DNA of 9,249 bases from Alphaproteobacteria bacterium (GTDB lineage: Bacteria > Pseudomonadota > Alphaproteobacteria > ATCC43930 > CGMCC-115725), in assembly GCA_028866355.1 (NCBI GenBank), contig JAGWIH010000074.1, positions 1 through 9,249 on the forward strand, read 5' to 3'. The notes beneath the pieces are model-generated. The model saw only the letters and a program-made list of their open reading frames with translations, was not told the DNA's origin and did no database searches. The position numbers and the translations under genes are program-made. Shown piece by piece: positions 1 to 6,122 of this stretch (position 1 is the first letter of the stretch; every line of letters begins with the position of its first letter).

Positions 1-905
1 AAGCACGCCTGAACGACGGCGAAAGCCGGTTTGGGTTGGCGCGCGCGGTCGACCAGCCCGAAGGCCCAGTCTTCGATCAGATGGCCGCCGGTGAACCATT
101 CGTCGGTCCAGGCGAAAACGAAAGCGCCGGCGCAGCCCATCTCGAACGCCGTGCGCACCTGCCAGGCGAGCGTCCGCGCCTGGGCATCCGCTCCCTCGCG
201 CATCGAATCGATGCCGAACTCCGTCAGCACCAGCGGGCGGTCGATCGCCAGATTGTGCAGCCGCGACAGGTAACGGCGGAACGCCGCTTCCTGGTGCAGA
301 TAGACGTTGAAGCAAACGAAATCACCGAAATCGATGGTCAGATACTCGGTCGACGGAAAGTTGGCGTAACTGACCAGACGACCGGGATCGAGCGCCTTCG
401 CGGTGGCGACCAGCTGTTTGAGAAAGGCACGCACGCGGCCGGGGCCGTGCCAGCGCACCATATCGGGCGGGATTTCATTGCCGATGAGATAGGCGAAGAT
501 CGCCGGGTGGCCCTTGATCGCCTGGATCGCGGCGCTGACTGCGCGTACCACTTCGCCTTCAATTGCCGCGTCGTCGAGAAAGGTGATGTGCTGCGCCCAC
601 GGAATGCCCGCCAACACTTTGAGGCCAGCCGCCTGCGCTTCGTCGAGCAGCCAAACCGGCGGCGCGGTGAAGACGCGCACGGTGTTGGCGCCAAGCTCGG
701 TCATCAACGCGAAGTCGCGCTTGACGGTCTCGCGCGGCGGAAACTGCGTGCCGTCGGCACCCGGCGGAAACGGGCCGTAGGTCACGCCCTTGACGAAAAG
801 TTTGGTGTCGCCCCGAAAGAAGAACTTGCCCGAAACCCGGATCGGCGCGTCGCTTCCGCCGGCAACCGATGCCGCGATGCTGCGATCTGCCGTTTCGACC
901 GTCAT
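1..905 (-). CDS. Clan GH-A glycoside hydrolase-like protein, N-terminal part (C-terminus beyond left edge)
   Basis: The gene starts at the ATG at 905-903 and is still open after 301 residues at the left edge. The translation reads as a TIM-barrel sugar hydrolase, closest in feel to the GH2 catalytic domain or GH5-like enzymes. After a short beta-rich start with VKGVTYGPF (39-47) come NTVRVFT (74-80), IGNEIPP (141-147) and VLTEFGIDS (226-234). In clan GH-A the Glu of Asn-Glu (E144) is the acid/base and the Glu on the later strand (E229) is the nucleophile, so both catalytic carboxylates appear present. A Trp-rich FAWTDEWF (264-271) fits the substrate-binding end of the barrel. I see no signal peptide, so this domain is probably cytoplasmic or at the membrane face. 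Proteins of this kind in alphaproteobacterial polysaccharide loci are often fused to a GT2 glycosyltransferase domain; whether that holds here lies outside the window. The start overlaps the galE stop by one base (TGATG), which suggests translational coupling. Family is fairly sure, substrate unknown. Confidence 0.85.
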   Translation of the reverse strand, partial: MTVETADRSIAASVAGGSDAPIRVSGKFFFRGDTKLFVKGVTYGPFPPGADGTQFPPRETVKRDFALMTELGANTVRVFTAPPVWLLDEAQAAGLKVLAGIPWAQHITFLDDAAIEGEVVRAVSAAIQAIKGHPAIFAYLIGNEIPPDMVRWHGPGRVRAFLKQLVATAKALDPGRLVSYANFPSTEYLTIDFGDFVCFNVYLHQEAAFRRYLSRLHNLAIDRPLVLTEFGIDSMREGADAQARTLAWQVRTAFEMGCAGAFVFAWTDEWFTGGHLIEDWAFGLVDRARQPKPAFAVVQAC

Positions 906-1918
906 CAGCCGCTCACGGTGCCGCGCGTCGGCGCCGCGCGGCCGGCACGCGCGGAATGCCAAGCCCAGGCGGTGGCGACGATGGTGTCGATATCGGACAC
1001 GCGTGCCTGCCAGCCGAGAACGGCGCGCGCGCGGCGCGCATCGGCAACGAGCGCCGGAGGATCGCCGGCACGGCGCGGCGCCTCACGCTTCGGAATGCTG
1101 AGCCCGGTGACGCGCTCGGCGCTGGCGATGGTTTCGCGCACCGAATGCCCGGTGCCGGTGCCGAGATTGAGCGCGACGCTGCTGCCGCCGCCTTCGAGAT
1201 ATTGCAGCGCGCGAACATGCGCCTCGGCCAGGTCCTGAACGTGGATGTAATCGCGCACGGCGCTGCCGTCGGGTGTCGGATAGTCGGTGCCGTAGATGGC
1301 GATCTCGGCGCGCTGCTTGAGCGCGGTTTGCAGGATCAAGGGAATGAGATGGGTTTCGGGATCGTGGTCCTCGCCGATCTCGCCATCGGGGTCGGCGCCG
1401 GCGGCATTGAAATAGCGCAGTGCCGCGAATTTGAGGCCCTGCGCGGCGTCGAGCCAGTGCAACGCGCGCTCGACCATGAGCTTGCCTTCGCCGTAGGGAT
1501 TGACCGGATGCTGCGGCATATCCTCGGCAATCGGCACGCGCTCGGGCACACCATAGGTGGCGCAGGTCGAGGAAAACACGATCCGGCCGGCGCCGGCTTC
1601 GCGCATGGCCTCGAACAGGCCGAATGTATTGATCACGTTGTTGCGGAAGTAGAGCGCCGGCTCGCGCACCGATTCCTCGACATAGGCGAAAGCCGCGAAA
1701 TGCATCACCGCTTCGACGCGGTGGCGCTTCAGCGTGGCCACCAGCAAAGCCCGGTCGGCGAGATCGCCCTCGACCAGCGGCCCCCAGCGAACGGCGTCGC
1801 GATGGCCGCGCACCAGGCTGTCGTAGGCCACCGGCTCGTAACCCGCCCGCGCCAGCGCCTTGCAGGCGTGACTGCCGATATAGCCAGCGCCGCCGGTTAC
1901 CAGGATCGTCTTGGTCAT
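905..1918 (-). CDS. galE: UDP-glucose 4-epimerase
   Basis: This 337-residue protein has the length and layout of GalE, which interconverts UDP-glucose and UDP-galactose in the cytoplasm using bound NAD. The Rossmann dinucleotide motif TGGAGYIGSH lies at 8-17. The active site is seen as FSSTCATYG (115-123), with Thr118 at the position of the usual catalytic Ser/Thr, and YGEGK (142-146) giving the Tyr142/Lys146 pair. RYFNAAGADPDGEIGEDH (168-185), VRDYIHVQDLA (221-231) and NLGTGTGHSV (251-260) are typical GalE signatures. I chose the ATG at 1918 because it places the Rossmann strand at the very N-terminus. Upstream in-frame ATGs would add about 83 non-homologous residues and run into the preceding gene. 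The ribosome binding site is weak (AGAGAA just upstream). The gene sits 125 bases after the GT87-like gene and overlaps the hydrolase gene by one base, so it is probably the middle gene of a leftward operon supplying UDP-Gal for glycan assembly. Confidence 0.96.
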   Translation of the reverse strand: MTKTILVTGGAGYIGSHACKALARAGYEPVAYDSLVRGHRDAVRWGPLVEGDLADRALLVATLKRHRVEAVMHFAAFAYVEESVREPALYFRNNVINTFGLFEAMREAGAGRIVFSSTCATYGVPERVPIAEDMPQHPVNPYGEGKLMVERALHWLDAAQGLKFAALRYFNAAGADPDGEIGEDHDPETHLIPLILQTALKQRAEIAIYGTDYPTPDGSAVRDYIHVQDLAEAHVRALQYLEGGGSSVALNLGTGTGHSVRETIASAERVTGLSIPKREAPRRAGDPPALVADARRARAVLGWQARVSDIDTIVATAWAWHSARAGRAAPTRGTVSG

Positions 1919-2032
1919 GCGTTCTCTGCGAGCGACAACGGGCCGGCGCGCCCGATTGTTCCGAAAGAGCCTGTGTCTACGACGGATTCCGCCCGTCGGG
2001 CAAGCCGAGAGGGGCGTCGAGAACCGGTCGGC

Positions 2033-2048
2033 GTTGACAGGCGTCAAC
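2033..2048. repeat. Small inverted repeat at the 3' end of the GT87-like gene
   Basis: GTTGAC (2033-2038) and GTCAAC (2043-2048) form a perfect 6-bp stem with the 4-base loop AGGC. The dyad overlaps the stop codon of the membrane glycosyltransferase gene (2046-2044). It lacks a following T-run on either strand, so it is not a convincing intrinsic terminator. It could be a weak attenuating hairpin, a regulator site ahead of galE, or chance. One arm resembles a -35 box (TTGACG on the minus strand), but no matching -10 is seen at 17 bases. Confidence 0.3.
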
Positions 2049-3384
2049 CGCCGGCGAATAGCCTCGATACAGCCGGCGCCTCGCGGGCGAAACCCAAGAA
2101 AATACCGCCCAAAGCGGCAGCCAGGGCCCACCAGCCCAACTCTCGAATCAACCATAAGCCGGCCCATAGGCCGGCGCCGGCCGATGCGCCGAACCAGGCT
2201 TGTAGCGCCGTCAAGAAGCTATCGTTCCAAGTCAACGCGCCTTGCCACATCAGGAACAGCACGAGAAAGGTTGCGCTGCGCGCGAAATGCTTCACGCACG
2301 TATCGGCCGCCCCGCGCCACAGCGCGAGCAAGCCCGGCAGCACCAACAACAGGTGAATGCCCCGATAGCCTACGCTTTGTCCCGTGACGAAGCAGCCGAC
2401 GAAGACAACGGCGCCAAACAACAGAAGCGCTGCCTCGAACGACGCCAATCCAGCGACCGCAGATCGCAGCGCATTCCACCGCGATAGAGTCAGCATCGCC
2501 ACCGCACACGAGGCCGCGAGAACTGCACCCGCTACGATTTTAAACCAACTGCTTTCGGGCAAACCGAGAACGGATGCCAAACCGTATGGCAGATTCTTCG
2601 CGCCGAACATGTCGCCTACCAGATAGCCGCCGGTTGGAATATTGGCGGCCATGGCGTGCAGCTCGCTACGAAAATAAATTGCAAAGCCAAGTAAAGTCCC
2701 GCCCGCAGCAGCACTTACCATGACGCAGACCCGCGTCCGTTCGCGCAGCGCCGTCGCCAAGACGATCAGCGGATAGAACTTCAACAAGCCGGCGGCGAGA
2801 ATGAGCGCGTAACCCGCGATCCGGTGTGGCAGCAGGCGAACCCACAGCCCGGCCGCTCCGAGCAGCATCAGGAACATGATGACGTCGACATTGGCGCGCT
2901 GCAGCGCGAAAATCACGGGCGGCGATAGGATGGCGAGCAGCCGGATCGGCAGCTCGCGCCACCGTTGCAGCGGCGGAAGGGCGGCGAGCGCTAGTACAAA
3001 TAAACCATCGACGGTCAAACCGGCGACGGTCGTCCATTGCTGCCCCGGCAGGAAGGCGAAACGCAGCCATAGCGGCGAATAGCCATGCGGTCGGCCCAAT
3101 GGGTCGCAGGGATTGGCGATATAGACATCAATGCCCTTCGCCCAGCATTCGACACCTGCGAAAATGTATCGCAGGTCGAGAAAAGGATGGTCGATCGGAG
3201 GATGAATCGCCCAGAAATTCATGATCGTGCGAACCGCCGGGCTTCGTCCTGTATAAAGAAGGACGATCGCGGTGAAGACCGCCACCGGCGCCGCCCTCAA
3301 TACCCAACGCGCGCCGCGCAAACCGCGCGTCGAAATGGCGCTTTGCGATCGACTGAAATTGGCGTGGCCTGAACTGAGGAGCAT
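2044..3384 (-). CDS. Polytopic GT87/DUF2029-like glycosyltransferase
   Basis: This is a 446-residue integral membrane protein with about nine to eleven hydrophobic segments, the first near 30-46 and the last near 416-432. The layout and motifs resemble the GT-C fold family GT87 (DUF2029), whose members transfer sugars from polyprenyl-phosphate donors on the outer face of the inner membrane. FLDLRYIFAG (68-77) in the first periplasmic loop carries an Asp (D70) where GT-C enzymes keep a catalytic acid. The DVYIANPCDPLGRPHGYSPL region (86-105) matches the vY...yPPl pattern. QRANVDVIMFLMLL (162-175) followed by GLLKFYPLIVL (199-209) matches the family's RGQ-N...K-x-P pattern. The first ATG is used; no clear ribosome binding site supports it, and the charged first 28 residues may be partly untranslated. 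It is transcribed away from the GT2 gene and toward galE. Base composition is visibly less GC-rich than in its neighbours. Family assignment is by motif only, and the sugar and acceptor are unknown. Confidence 0.75.
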   Translation of the reverse strand: MLLSSGHANFSRSQSAISTRGLRGARWVLRAAPVAVFTAIVLLYTGRSPAVRTIMNFWAIHPPIDHPFLDLRYIFAGVECWAKGIDVYIANPCDPLGRPHGYSPLWLRFAFLPGQQWTTVAGLTVDGLFVLALAALPPLQRWRELPIRLLAILSPPVIFALQRANVDVIMFLMLLGAAGLWVRLLPHRIAGYALILAAGLLKFYPLIVLATALRERTRVCVMVSAAAGGTLLGFAIYFRSELHAMAANIPTGGYLVGDMFGAKNLPYGLASVLGLPESSWFKIVAGAVLAASCAVAMLTLSRWNALRSAVAGLASFEAALLLFGAVVFVGCFVTGQSVGYRGIHLLLVLPGLLALWRGAADTCVKHFARSATFLVLFLMWQGALTWNDSFLTALQAWFGASAGAGLWAGLWLIRELGWWALAAALGGIFLGFAREAPAVSRLFAGG

Positions 3385-3469
3385 CGCGAATCCGGCGGAC
3401 GAACAGGACCTTCCGACACTCGGCCCAACTTTTTAAAGTTACCTTAACTATACTGCGATTATTGCTTTC
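3385..3469. promoter_or_regulatory. Divergent AT-rich control region with two overlapping dyads
   Basis: This gap separates the two divergent glycosyltransferase genes, and its right half is the most AT-rich stretch in the window. AACTTT-TT-AAAGTT (3427-3440) is an interrupted palindrome. It overlaps a second one, GTTA-CCT-TAAC (3438-3448). TATACT (3449-3454) is a good -10 candidate for the plus-strand GT2 gene, but no fair -35 lies 16-18 bases before it, which suggests activator dependence. On the minus strand TATAGT and TTTAAA are possible -10 boxes for the GT87-like gene. The dyads sit where an operator for both genes would be expected. The bound regulator is unknown. Confidence 0.5.
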
Positions 3470-4525
3470 ATGAACCGCGGCCCGTTTCGTGGATTCGCCA
3501 CGAGGCCGCGCTCAAGGCCGGCAGATCACATGATTTCGGGCATGCACCCCTTGAATGTAGCGCTGGTCATACCGGTTTTCGATGACTGGCCGAGCTTCAA
3601 CCGGCTGATTCATGTGATCGACGAGTTACCCGAGCTGGGCCGCGTCGAATTCGACGTATTCGTAATCAATGACGGCTCTCCAGCCCCTCCGGTCACTGGC
3701 GAACGCCGGTTTCGGCACATACGCAGCATCCGGCTGGTGAACCTGGTGTGCAATCTCGGCAACCAGCGCGCCGTTGCCGTCGGCTTGGTCGAGGCCAGCA
3801 AAGCACCGGACATCGAAGGCATCATCGTGATGGATTCCGACGGTGAGGATCGGCCGGAAGACATTCCGCGTCTGATCGCGACGGCGCGCGGCAATCCCGG
3901 GCAAATCGTTTGCGCACAGCGCGTCAAGCGCTCGGAATCGCGCGGGTTCCGGATTTTCTATTTGCTGTATAAAACCATGTTCCGCATGCTTTCGGGCGAA
4001 ACCATCGATTTCGGTAATTTCAGCTATATCCCGCGAACTGAACTGAGCCGGCTGCTACATTCGCCACCCCTCTGGAATCAGCTCCCAGCAACGCTGATCC
4101 GCTCGCGCGTGCCGTTGATTCGCATGCCGGCCGAACGCGGCACGCGCTATTTCGGCCGCTCGAGCATGAAACTCGACGCCTTGGTGGCGCATGGGCTCAG
4201 CGCGTTTTCGGTCTATTCCGACATCGTGCTGGTGCGCATCATGATCGGCATGATGGCGATTGCCGGGGCGACAGCGGTCGGGCTTGCCGTCGCCGCCGGC
4301 ATAGCGCTTTTCACCGACCTCGCCATCCCGGGTTGGACGACGACGGTTTTCGGTTCACTAGGCATCGTTCTGCTCCAGTCGCTGATCTTCTCGGTCATTT
4401 CGGCGTTCCTTCTGCTTAGCAGCCGCAGCGTAAAGCCGATCATTCCGGCGATCGACGCGCCGGACTTCATCGCGTCCATCGAGCAGCGCTTCGCTCGACC
4501 GGAGCGAAGCGCCAAGGCTTCGTGA
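3470..4525 (+). CDS. GT2 polyprenyl-phosphate glycosyltransferase (DPM1/GtrB-like)
   Basis: A GT-A fold family 2 glycosyltransferase with two C-terminal transmembrane segments, a layout shared by GtrB, ArnC and dolichol-phosphate mannose synthase. Such enzymes load a sugar from a nucleotide donor onto undecaprenyl phosphate on the cytoplasmic face. From the first ATG (351 residues): NVALVIPVFDDW at 29-40 is strand one, FVINDGSP (64-71) holds the first donor-binding Asp, LGNQRAVAVGL (96-106) is the typical helix, and MDSDGEDRPEDIP (121-133) holds the DxD metal motif. FGNFSYIPR (181-189) and ERGTRYFGRSSMK (222-234) match the acceptor-side motifs of this subgroup. Hydrophobic helices lie at about 253-282 and 292-316. 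The start is uncertain. In-frame ATGs at 3530 and 3542 would remove 20 or 24 unusual residues, and the one at 3542 puts the fold's first strand at the N-terminus. None has a good ribosome binding site. The sugar carried is not evident. Confidence 0.88.
   Translation: MNRGPFRGFATRPRSRPADHMISGMHPLNVALVIPVFDDWPSFNRLIHVIDELPELGRVEFDVFVINDGSPAPPVTGERRFRHIRSIRLVNLVCNLGNQRAVAVGLVEASKAPDIEGIIVMDSDGEDRPEDIPRLIATARGNPGQIVCAQRVKRSESRGFRIFYLLYKTMFRMLSGETIDFGNFSYIPRTELSRLLHSPPLWNQLPATLIRSRVPLIRMPAERGTRYFGRSSMKLDALVAHGLSAFSVYSDIVLVRIMIGMMAIAGATAVGLAVAAGIALFTDLAIPGWTTTVFGSLGIVLLQSLIFSVISAFLLLSSRSVKPIIPAIDAPDFIASIEQRFARPERSAKAS
4486..4512 (+). repeat. 11-bp perfect hairpin at the 3' end of the GT2 gene
   Basis: GCGCTTCGCTC (4486-4496) and GAGCGAAGCGC (4502-4512) are exact reverse complements around the 5-base loop GACCG. 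The stem lies inside the coding sequence, ending 10 bases before the stop codon at 4523-4525. No T-run follows, so it is not a classical intrinsic terminator. A stem this stable could protect the mRNA 3' end or slow transcription before the ugd promoter region. It could also be a REP-like palindrome that has been read into the gene. Confidence 0.5.
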
Positions 4526-4764
4526 GGCCGGCAAACCGCACGGCGTCCGGTGCGAGCCAGTTGTGACATTCGGCCACAAGTCCTTCATAAATCTGTGCTT
4601 TGCTTGATTTTGCAGGGCCATTGGGGTTTAGTCGCGCGGACGCGACGCGGGCGGGCGAGACCTGCGACACGGCACCGCCGCAAGGTAAATGCGGTCATTT
4701 CAAGGCACGCGGAATTTCGGCGGCGGCGCGACGTTCTTAGCTTCGACAGTCGGGAGTTTGCGGG
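4526..4764 (+). promoter_or_regulatory. Leader region of the ugd-uxs operon
   Basis: This 239-base gap holds no convincing gene and probably contains the promoter for the two genes that follow. TTGATT (4604-4609) and TTTAGT (4627-4632), spaced by 17 bases, are the best -35/-10 pair I can find, each matching consensus at about four of six positions. Upstream, TTGTG-N9-CACAA (4561-4579) is a dyad that could be an operator. GTCGCG-CGGA-CGCGAC (4631-4646) is a GC-rich 6-bp stem near the expected transcript start. GGGAG (4752-4756), 8 bases before the ATG, is the ribosome binding site for ugd. All but the ribosome binding site are tentative. Confidence 0.4.
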
Positions 4765-6108
4765 ATGCGGATTGCGGTTATCGGCAGCGGTTATGTCGGC
4801 CTGGTTTCGGGTGCATGTTTTTCGGAATTCGGCGTTGAGGTCACCTGCGTCGACAACGACGCGGCCAAGATCGCGCGGCTGCAACGCGGCGAAATCCCGA
4901 TCTTCGAGCCCGGCCTCGACCAGATCGTCCAATCGAACACGGCCAACGGCCGGCTGCATTTCGCCACCGAGCTAAGCAAGGCTGTTTCCGGCGCCGACGC
5001 GGTCTTCATCGCCGTCGGCACGCCGTCGCGCCGCGGCGACGGCCACGCCGATTTGTCTTATGTGTTCGCGGCCGCCGAAGAGATCGCCAAGGCGGTGAAG
5101 GACTACACCGTCGTCGTCACCAAATCGACCGTGCCGGTGGGCACCGGCCGCAAGGTTGCCGAAATCCTGCGCAAGCATCTGCCGGAATCCAAATTCGACG
5201 TCGTATCGAATCCGGAATTCCTGCGTGAAGGCTCGGCGATCGAAGATTTCATGCGGCCCGACCGGGTGGTAATCGGCACCGACAGTGAGCGTGCCGCCGG
5301 CGTGATGCGCGAGCTTTACCGGCCGCTTTCCCTTATCGAGAAACCGATCCTGTTCACGTCGCTCGAGACCGCCGAGTTGATCAAATACGCGGCCAACAGT
5401 TTCCTCGCCACCAAGATCACCTTCATCAACCAGGTCGCCGATCTGTGCGAAAAGGTCGGCGCCAACGTGCAGGATGTGGCGCGCGGCATCGGCCTCGACG
5501 GCCGGATCGGCCGCAAGTTCCTACACGCGGGACCGGGTTTCGGCGGCTCGTGCTTTCCGAAAGACTGCTTGGCGCTGGTCAAGACCGCGCAGGAAGCCGG
5601 CGCGCCGGTCAGTATCATCGAGACCGTCGTCGCCGCGAACGACGCGCGCAAAACGCATATGGCCGAACGGATCATCCAGGCCTGCGGCGGCAGCGTAAAG
5701 GGAAAGACCATTGCCGTGCTTGGCTTGACCTTCAAGCCCAACACCGACGACATGCGCGACAGCCCGAGCCTGGCGATCGTTCCGGCGCTGCAAAAGGCGG
5801 GGGCCACCGTCCGCGCCTTCGACCCCGAGGGCACGGAAGAGGCGAAAAAGCTGCTTACCGGCGTCACCTTCTGCGGCGGCGGCTACGAGGCGATGGAGGG
5901 CGCACACGCCCTCGTCCTGATCACCGAATGGAACGAGTTCCGCGCGCTCGATCTCGAACGCGTTAAATCGCTGCTGAAGACGCCGACCATCATCGACCTG
6001 CGCAACATCTACACGCCGGCCGATATGGCCGAGGCCGGCTTCCACTATTTCAGCATCGGGCGCCGCGCCGCCGCACCGGCGCGCCAACGCCTCCAGGCCA
6101 AAAGCTGA
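4765..6108 (+). CDS. ugd: UDP-glucose 6-dehydrogenase
   Basis: This 447-residue enzyme oxidises UDP-glucose to UDP-glucuronate with two NAD+, in the cytoplasm. All three domains of the UDP-glucose/GDP-mannose dehydrogenase family are present. The N-terminal Rossmann domain opens with MRIAVIGSGYVGL and has CVDND (28-32) for NAD ribose binding, then TKSTVPVGT (119-127) with Thr122 and NPEFLREG (149-156) with Glu151 and Glu155. The central helix domain carries Lys207 and Asn211 (ELIKYAANSFLA). The active site is GPGFGGSCFPKD (256-267) with nucleophile Cys263, Lys266 and Asp267. The C-terminal UDP-binding domain includes GLTFKPNTDDMRDSP (320-334). Every catalytic residue I can map from the Streptococcus pyogenes enzyme is kept, and the length is normal. 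The start is fixed by the Rossmann strand at residue 2 and GGGAG 8 bases upstream. It is followed after 14 bases by the UDP-xylose synthase gene, so its product is probably passed directly to that enzyme. Confidence 0.97.
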   Translation: MRIAVIGSGYVGLVSGACFSEFGVEVTCVDNDAAKIARLQRGEIPIFEPGLDQIVQSNTANGRLHFATELSKAVSGADAVFIAVGTPSRRGDGHADLSYVFAAAEEIAKAVKDYTVVVTKSTVPVGTGRKVAEILRKHLPESKFDVVSNPEFLREGSAIEDFMRPDRVVIGTDSERAAGVMRELYRPLSLIEKPILFTSLETAELIKYAANSFLATKITFINQVADLCEKVGANVQDVARGIGLDGRIGRKFLHAGPGFGGSCFPKDCLALVKTAQEAGAPVSIIETVVAANDARKTHMAERIIQACGGSVKGKTIAVLGLTFKPNTDDMRDSPSLAIVPALQKAGATVRAFDPEGTEEAKKLLTGVTFCGGGYEAMEGAHALVLITEWNEFRALDLERVKSLLKTPTIIDLRNIYTPADMAEAGFHYFSIGRRAAAPARQRLQAKS

Positions 6109-6122
6109 ACGGGAGCACGCTC

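Noticed and set aside
36..1238. Long plus-strand reading frame (400 codons) opposite the hydrolase and galE genes
   Set aside because: Its translation is Arg/Ala-rich with no recognisable motif, and it lies antisense to two genes with clear catalytic signatures. It is a high-GC antisense shadow.
1991..2001. GCCCGTCGGGC palindrome ahead of galE as a terminator or operator
   Set aside because: It has only a four-base stem with a three-base loop in GC-rich DNA, with no T-run and no nearby promoter elements, so chance is the simplest explanation.
1919..2167. N-terminal extension of GalE from an upstream ATG
   Set aside because: The extra 83 residues are Arg/Pro-rich and unlike any GalE, and they overlap the preceding gene. 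The start at 1918 gives the normal family length.
869..2356. Long plus-strand reading frame (495 codons) opposite galE
   Set aside because: It is antisense to the whole of galE and part of the membrane protein gene, has no domain signature, and shows typical shadow composition.
4550..4975. Plus-strand frame of 141 codons spanning the ugd leader
   Set aside because: It runs into ugd in another frame, has no ribosome binding site or motif, and the ugd frame is unambiguous.
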